Assembly: GCA_022508485.1 (NCBI GenBank)
Contig: JAFLVD010000021.1
Location: 1 to 34,502, forward strand
Source: Clostridiales bacterium
GTDB taxonomy: Bacteria; Bacillota; Clostridia; Christensenellales; Pumilibacteraceae
Direction: 5' to 3'
Length of the DNA: 34,502 bases
The notes under the pieces are model-generated. The model saw only the letters and a program-made list of their open reading frames with translations, was not told where the DNA came from and searched no databases. Below, piece by piece: positions 30,625-34,502 of the stretch; positions within the stretch are counted from its first letter, which is position 1, and each line of letters begins with the position of its first letter. A program made the position numbers and the translations under genes.

Positions 30625-32076
30625 ATGAAAAACTATTACCGCATTTTACAAGTACGACAAAACGCAACCGAAGAGGAAATAAAGCGGCAATTCCGCGTGC
30701 TCGCGAAAAAATATCACCCCGACAGAAACGTGGGCAATGCGGAGGCGGCGGAAATCTTCAAAGACGTCGAAGAAGCGTACAAGGTCCTTACCGACCCTGC
30801 CTCGCGCAAGCTTTTCGACAGTGCGTTCAGGCTTGAAGAAGCGGAAAAATCGCGTATTAAGCACGGCAGAGCCGCCCCCACGTTCGTAGCCCCCACGCCG
30901 AGCATCGGCCTCGCCATGAAAAACCTTCTCACCCTCGGCTTTAACGACGGCTACGACGCCGGTTACGATTCGGCGGTAAACGAGGACTACGCGGCGGTAG
31001 GAATCGACACGGACGAGGTGGAAGAGCTTCGCCGCGAGTGCGCAAGGCTTACCGCCGAGCTTACAAAAGCCCAAAACGGCATAGCGGCGGCAGAAAAGCG
31101 CGCAAAACAGGAAGCGGAACGAGTATCGGTGCTTCAAGAAAAAATCGACTGGATTAAATCGGCCACCAAAACGGACGTCGGCAAAGTAAGCGACTCCGTT
31201 TCGACTAAGGCGGCAGAGCTTGTAAAGCAAATAAAAAAACTTCTCGCCGAACACTCCGATTCGATTAAAAACGGCGCGCCTGCCCTATCTATCGCACAGC
31301 AGGACCGCAGAAAGGAAATACGCGAGTTTCTTATCAACGTCGAAAGCAGAATCGAACTTGCCGAAAAAGAGCTTTCCGCAATGCGAGCGGCGGAGGACCA
31401 AAAGCGCAAGCTTGTGGACGCGGACGCCTACTTTAAAACAATGGACGAGCTGGCGGAAGCGTGGGCAAAAAAGGTTCAAGCGGACAAAAAGCTCGCACGC
31501 CCGACAAAGTACGGCGAGCTGGGGCTTTTGATTTGGGCGACGGACGAGGAAATTAAGGAAGCGTTCGCCCGTATAGAAAAACGGTACGCCGGCGACGCAA
31601 GCGAGCAAGGTATGCAAAAGCTGGCGCGCGCAAGGGACGCGTTTTACACCCTTACCGATCCGCAGTCTCACGCGGCCTATAACCTTTCGATCGGCTACAC
31701 AACCGACATAATTCTCGCAGAACGCCGACTTATTGCCGAAAACGAACGCAGGATAGAAGAACACCGCAAAAAGCTGGAAGAGCGCGCCTTCTGGTCAAGG
31801 TTCGACGTACTCTATGACCAGGCGCTTCGCGGCGAGCCGGAGGCGCAAAACGAGCTTGGCGAGCTGTACTTTAACGGCAGCGTATTGGATAGAGACTACG
31901 CGCGCGCGTATTATTGGTTTCGCGAAGCGTTCGAGGCTCACCTCCCTGCCGCGGTGTACAACCTCGGCGTATGCTACCGAGACGGCCTCGGCACCTACAA
32001 AAACGAATCGCTCGCGCAGTCGCTGTTTCTTCAAGCAAAGCTTTTAGGCTACGCCGGCCCCAAAAAGAAAAAGTAA
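30625..32076 (+). CDS. J-domain protein with a second J-like domain and Sel1 repeats
   Basis: This 483-residue protein starts with a J domain (NYYRILQVRQNATEEEIKRQ, HPD at 31-33, DPASRKLFD), so it should activate an Hsp70. After a glycine/tyrosine stretch comes a long coiled coil (about 130-290). Residues 294-355 look like a second J domain (TKYGELGLLIWATDEEIKEA, then LTDPQSHAAYNL), but the HPD is absent. Two Sel1-like repeats follow (AQNELGELYFNG and AAVYNLGVCYRDGLGTY). The ATG at 30625 is preferred because GAGGTG lies just upstream; an in-frame GTG at 30619 falls in that site. It stands alone between promoter and terminator. The client is unknown. Confidence 0.9.
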   Translation: MKNYYRILQVRQNATEEEIKRQFRVLAKKYHPDRNVGNAEAAEIFKDVEEAYKVLTDPASRKLFDSAFRLEEAEKSRIKHGRAAPTFVAPTPSIGLAMKNLLTLGFNDGYDAGYDSAVNEDYAAVGIDTDEVEELRRECARLTAELTKAQNGIAAAEKRAKQEAERVSVLQEKIDWIKSATKTDVGKVSDSVSTKAAELVKQIKKLLAEHSDSIKNGAPALSIAQQDRRKEIREFLINVESRIELAEKELSAMRAAEDQKRKLVDADAYFKTMDELAEAWAKKVQADKKLARPTKYGELGLLIWATDEEIKEAFARIEKRYAGDASEQGMQKLARARDAFYTLTDPQSHAAYNLSIGYTTDIILAERRLIAENERRIEEHRKKLEERAFWSRFDVLYDQALRGEPEAQNELGELYFNGSVLDRDYARAYYWFREAFEAHLPAAVYNLGVCYRDGLGTYKNESLAQSLFLQAKLLGYAGPKKKK

Positions 32077-32095
32077 TTTGTATTACAGCAAAAAA

Positions 32096-32120
32096 CGAGG
32101 CTTTCGCCTCGCTTTTTTTT
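32096..32120 (+). terminator. Bidirectional terminator between convergent genes
   Basis: A 6-bp GC hairpin (CGAGGC 32096-32101 with GCCTCG 32106-32111) is followed by a run of eight T on the plus strand and preceded by six A. It can end both the J-domain gene and the leftward PfkB gene. Confidence 0.9.
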
Positions 32121-32133
32121 GCGTTAAGAGCAG

Positions 32134-33045
32134 TTAAAACTTATATGTACGGTAAATTTCCTCAACCTGCTCTTCCGTCGAGAAGCCGACCGATCCGCCG
32201 TCGTGGCGAATTTTGAGCGCGGTGAAAATTTCAGCCTTTTTTATCGCTTCGAGTGCGCCGCACCTATTGTAGTAATGGATAAACGCGGAAAACAGCGCGT
32301 CGCCTGCACCGACCGTATTTACCACGCCGCCGAGGTCGACCGCCGGAAGCTCGGTATATGCGTCGTAAGCGCGCTCGTACATAATAACGCCGTCGGAACC
32401 GAGCCCGATAACGATAATCTTGGCGGAATACTCGTTTTTAAGCTTTTCGAGAAAATCGCGCGGCGAACCGAGTATTTCCTCGTCGCTCAAAAACAGAATA
32501 TCTGCGTACGACATAAAATCTCGGTTAAACGGGTCGAAAATATCGCTTAGCACGTGAACGTCGGTCGCAATCGTTTTTCCTGCCGCCTTTGCGATAGGCA
32601 GAAGCGAACGGTTAAAATTGATATTGCACAGCACGCACATATCGGAACGCTCTATCGCGTCGAAAACGCTTTTCGCGTCGCCGTAGGTATGGTCTTGAAT
32701 GTCTTTAAGATCGCAGTAAATCTGCCGCCTGCCGCCGCTGCCCGGCTCGTATAAAACGACGGAAACTGGCGTTCTGTCGAGGTAATCGAAAACACAATTA
32801 CGCGAAACGCCCTTATCGTCAAGCTCGTTTATTATTCTTTGCGCCTCGTTGTCCTTGCCGATAAGCGACGCGAAAACAACCTCGTCCCCCAACGTTTTAA
32901 CCGCCTTCGAAATATTATACCCCACGCCCGATACGGTGGAGTTAATACCGAAAAACGGATAGTCTATCGGATAATACGTTACGGGAAAGGATCTTATTTT
33001 AAGGTTGGTCTCCACGTTAATAAGACCGGACACAAACAGCTTCAT
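32134..33045 (-). CDS. PfkB-family (ribokinase-like) sugar kinase
   Basis: This 303-residue kinase phosphorylates a sugar or nucleoside; the substrate is not clear. The C-terminal signature VNTVGAGDALFSAF includes GAGD at 246-249 with catalytic Asp249. The N-terminal part has SGVGYNISKAVKTLGDEVVFASLIGKD in place of the usual GG-x-x-N-x-A motif, and the middle has ILFLSDEEI. It stands alone with its own promoter, which is divergent from the next gene, so neighbours do not reveal a pathway. Confidence 0.9.
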   Translation of the reverse strand: MKLFVSGLINVETNLKIRSFPVTYYPIDYPFFGINSTVSGVGYNISKAVKTLGDEVVFASLIGKDNEAQRIINELDDKGVSRNCVFDYLDRTPVSVVLYEPGSGGRRQIYCDLKDIQDHTYGDAKSVFDAIERSDMCVLCNINFNRSLLPIAKAAGKTIATDVHVLSDIFDPFNRDFMSYADILFLSDEEILGSPRDFLEKLKNEYSAKIIVIGLGSDGVIMYERAYDAYTELPAVDLGGVVNTVGAGDALFSAFIHYYNRCGALEAIKKAEIFTALKIRHDGGSVGFSTEEQVEEIYRTYKF

Positions 33046-33082
33046 CTTTTGACCTCTTGTTATTACTTAATCGGCACTACAC

Positions 33083-33111
33083 ATAATAGCACTTTTAGTT
33101 GCGTTTGTCAA
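33083..33111 (-). promoter_or_regulatory. Promoter of the PfkB kinase gene
   Basis: On the minus strand TTGACA (33106-33111) and TATTAT (33083-33088) are separated by 17 bases. The leader carries AAGAGG ahead of the ATG. Confidence 0.8.
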
Positions 33112-33166
33112 TAGCGAAAAACGCTTGCCAAGCAAAAAAGCACGCGATAAAAAACTATTGACAAAC
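33103..33166. promoter_or_regulatory. 12-bp inverted repeat covering two divergent -35 boxes
   Basis: GTTTGTCAATAG (33103-33114) and its exact complement CTATTGACAAAC (33155-33166) each contain the TTGACA of one of the two divergent promoters. The arms are 40 bases apart. It could be an operator pair read by one regulator, or only the product of two similar promoters. Confidence 0.55.
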
Positions 33167-33186
33167 TTTTCGGCGTGCGCTATAAT
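33158..33186 (+). promoter_or_regulatory. Promoter of the SecB-like gene
   Basis: A full consensus promoter: TTGACA (33158-33163), 17 bases, TATAAT (33181-33186). The leader carries GGAGG ahead of the ATG at 33218. Confidence 0.88.
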
Positions 33187-33217
33187 AAACCATACGCATA
33201 AAATTTCGGAGGAAAAA

Positions 33218-33664
33218 ATGGAGAAAATAGAACTCGGCAAACTTTTTAAAGACGGCGGCGTTCAAATAACGCTTCGCCGCTCTACCTTTGACAGGCTTCA
33301 AATTAAGCCCGGCGTCAACTACCGCGGTAAAACCCAGGACGAAGTCTTTTTCCAAAAGCAGGAAGGGTCCGTCGCGGAATTCGAGGTTGTCCGCCGCATG
33401 GACTTCGAGCCGGAAGGCGTTTTTGAGATAACCGTCGTTTACAACGTGCGCCGCAATCTCGCCGACGAGTACGTCAACGGCGAAGTCGATTTCCGCGACC
33501 TGCTCAAAAAGCTCACCGCGGACGAATTCAACGCGCTTTGCGGCAACGTATTTTCCGCAATGTCGCTCATGATAGCGCAGTACACGCAGGTAAGCAACGG
33601 CGTGCCTATGATTTCTCCGCCCGTATACTGCGGAGTCGCGGCAAAGCCCCAGGGCGCGCAGTAA
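33218..33664 (+). CDS. Conserved small protein, possibly SecB-like chaperone
   Basis: This 148-residue protein is not firmly recognised. The first 80 residues are beta-rich (GGVQITLRRSTF, then GVFEITVVYNVRR). The end has a helix followed by a proline-rich strand: NVFSAMSLMIAQYTQVSNG, then VPMISPPVY. That order and the closing helix plus G-x-P-x-x-x-PP pattern resemble SecB, the tetrameric export chaperone, including the variants that control toxin-antitoxin systems. The similarity is weak and by eye. The ATG at 33218 has a strong GGAGG; an upstream extension in the same frame would run through the promoter. It ends in its own terminator, so it is not in one operon with mazEF. Confidence 0.6.
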   Translation: MEKIELGKLFKDGGVQITLRRSTFDRLQIKPGVNYRGKTQDEVFFQKQEGSVAEFEVVRRMDFEPEGVFEITVVYNVRRNLADEYVNGEVDFRDLLKKLTADEFNALCGNVFSAMSLMIAQYTQVSNGVPMISPPVYCGVAAKPQGAQ

Positions 33665-33681
33665 AATTTAATTTGCCTTTT

Positions 33682-33709
33682 ATCCCTACCCTTTCGGTAG
33701 GGATTTTTT
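33682..33709 (+). terminator. Terminator of the SecB-like gene
   Basis: A 9-bp hairpin (ATCCCTACC 33682-33690 with GGTAGGGAT 33696-33704, five-base loop) runs into six T. Confidence 0.92.
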
Positions 33710-33834
33710 ATTGGAAAAAATTTTAAAGCCGACAAGCGCACCCTTCGCGGCGCGGAATATGTCGAAAAAATACATAACAAACACGGTTCGCGCAAAAACT
33801 ATGCGTATATAACTTCAAAAAAAGGAGACAATTC

Positions 33835-34038
33835 ATGGAGTACAAAATCGAGGTGAACGAAATTTTGGACGGCATACTTAAAAACAATGCGGCGCGTTAC
33901 GGAAAAAGCGTTCCCGAACTAATCGCCGAATTATTGAGTCGCTACCTTATCGACGCGCATATAATGGACCAGAGCAAGCTTTGGGAAGACGGCATAAACG
34001 AGTGCGCCGAAATCAATCTCGATTGGGCGAATCTTTAA
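33835..34038 (+). CDS. Antitoxin, ribbon-helix-helix type, partner of MazF
   Basis: This 67-residue protein has a short strand followed by two helices (EVNEILDGILKNNAARYGKS, then VPELIAELLSRYL), the pattern of a ribbon-helix-helix DNA-binding antitoxin. The acidic C-terminus (WEDGINECAEINLDWANL) resembles the tail with which MazE-type antitoxins cover MazF. It has AAAGGAG ahead of the ATG at 33835 and lies 62 bases before the toxin gene. The function is inferred mainly from position. No clear promoter was seen upstream. Confidence 0.8.
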   Translation: MEYKIEVNEILDGILKNNAARYGKSVPELIAELLSRYLIDAHIMDQSKLWEDGINECAEINLDWANL

Positions 34039-34048
34039 CGGCAAAAAA

Positions 34049-34086
34049 GTACCGCTTTATATAGCGCAGCGCTTTATGCGCGGTAC
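34049..34086 (+). promoter_or_regulatory. Hairpin between antitoxin and toxin genes
   Basis: GTACCGC (34049-34055) pairs with GCGGTAC (34080-34086), with a small inner hairpin AGCG/CGCT (34063-34073). The toxin ribosome site GAAGGAG begins right after it. It may lower toxin translation or be a processing site. It has no T run, so it is not a terminator. Confidence 0.5.
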
Positions 34087-34100
34087 TGAAGGAGAAATTT

Positions 34101-34448
34101 GTGCCTAACTTTAAACGCGGAGAGATATATTATGCGGATTTAAGCCCCGTTATAGGCTCAGAGCAAGGCGGAGTGCGCCCGGTGCTTATAATCCAAAACG
34201 ACGTCGGCAACAAGTTTTCGCCGACCGTTATCGTCTGCGCGGTTACAAGTAGAATTACTAAGGCGAAGCTTCCCACCCACGTGGAAGTTCCGTCGGGCAT
34301 GTTCGGGCTTAATAAAGATTCTGTCATACTTCTCGAACAAATGCGAACGCTTGATAAACGCAGGCTGAAAGCGCGCGTCGGCGAGGTGGACGCGGAAGCA
34401 ATGCGGCGCATAGAGCGCGCTACGCTCATATCGCTCGGATTCGTATAA
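34101..34448 (+). CDS. mazF: MazF/PemK-type mRNA interferase toxin
   Basis: This sequence-specific endoribonuclease cleaves mRNA when not bound by its antitoxin. The 115 residues have the standard opening [20 protein letters not shown], then [18 protein letters not shown], and the C-terminal [17 protein letters not shown], all typical of Firmicutes MazF (NdoA). The start is GTG at 34101 with GGAG upstream. No terminator follows before the end of the window; a possible GTG start of a next gene lies at 34490. Confidence 0.96.
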   Translation: MPNFKRGEIYYADLSPVIGSEQGGVRPVLIIQNDVGNKFSPTVIVCAVTSRITKAKLPTHVEVPSGMFGLNKDSVILLEQMRTLDKRRLKARVGEVDAEAMRRIERATLISLGFV

Positions 34449-34502
34449 AAAAAGCTCTCGGTTGCGGTGTATTTCATAGGGATTTATCCGTGGACGAAAA
34501 AA

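Noticed and set aside
1-34502. Prophage, insertion sequence or integrated element
   Set aside because: No integrase, transposase, phage structural gene, terminal repeat or tRNA-linked attachment site was found.
1-34502. tRNA or rRNA genes
   Set aside because: No cloverleaf with T-loop signature and no rRNA-like segment was recognised on either strand.

Overview
The window looks like a chromosomal segment of a Gram-positive, spore-forming Firmicute, most likely an uncultured gut-type Clostridia. Four things point that way. The gene order yqfC-yqfD-phoH-pgpH-ybeY/era-yqzL-recO is the classic Firmicutes arrangement. L27 carries the Firmicutes-style cleavable N-terminus next to the Prp protease. 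The spacing TTGACA-17-TATAAT recurs with AGGAGG-type ribosome sites. A probable sigma-E promoter precedes the sporulation genes yqfC and yqfD. Base composition looks close to balanced, and no phage or transposon genes were seen.

Layout. 26-2680: pyruvate phosphate dikinase. 2843-9131: one leftward operon yqfC, yqfD, phoH, a shortened pgpH, a fused ybeY-era, yqzL and recO. 9252-11023: an OGG-type DNA glycosylase and the L21-Prp-L27 operon. 11180-14712: aspartate kinase, a DUF1015 protein, a 53-residue remnant of CdaR and the c-di-AMP synthase CdaA. 15085-15495: a lysine-rich single-pass membrane protein. 15697-19026: holA, a membrane protein and a lipoprotein with a degenerate M28 peptidase domain. 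19158-26471: uvrB, uvrA, a BspA-type leucine-rich-repeat protein, DUF421 and DUF4363. 26604-27492: a protein-free array of six small RNA units. 27721-30406: a REC/HD-GYP/PAS/GGDEF regulator with an HPt protein and a small coiled-coil protein. 30625-32076: a J-domain/Sel1 protein. 32134-33045: a PfkB-family kinase. 33218-34448: a possible SecB-like protein and a MazEF-type toxin-antitoxin pair.

The most striking part is the array at 26604-27492. Six consecutive leftward units each have a near-consensus promoter with a 17-base spacer and an intrinsic terminator, and predict a structured RNA of 64 to 137 nt. In five units the predicted 5' end pairs with the 3' end, so the terminator stem also closes the molecule. 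Interiors differ between units while promoters and flanks are conserved. I know no described system that matches it.

A second theme is cyclic di-AMP. The synthase CdaA is complete, but both membrane partners in the window are stripped. PgpH lacks its extracytoplasmic domain and the CdaR-like protein is little more than its membrane anchor, as if extracellular sensing has been lost.
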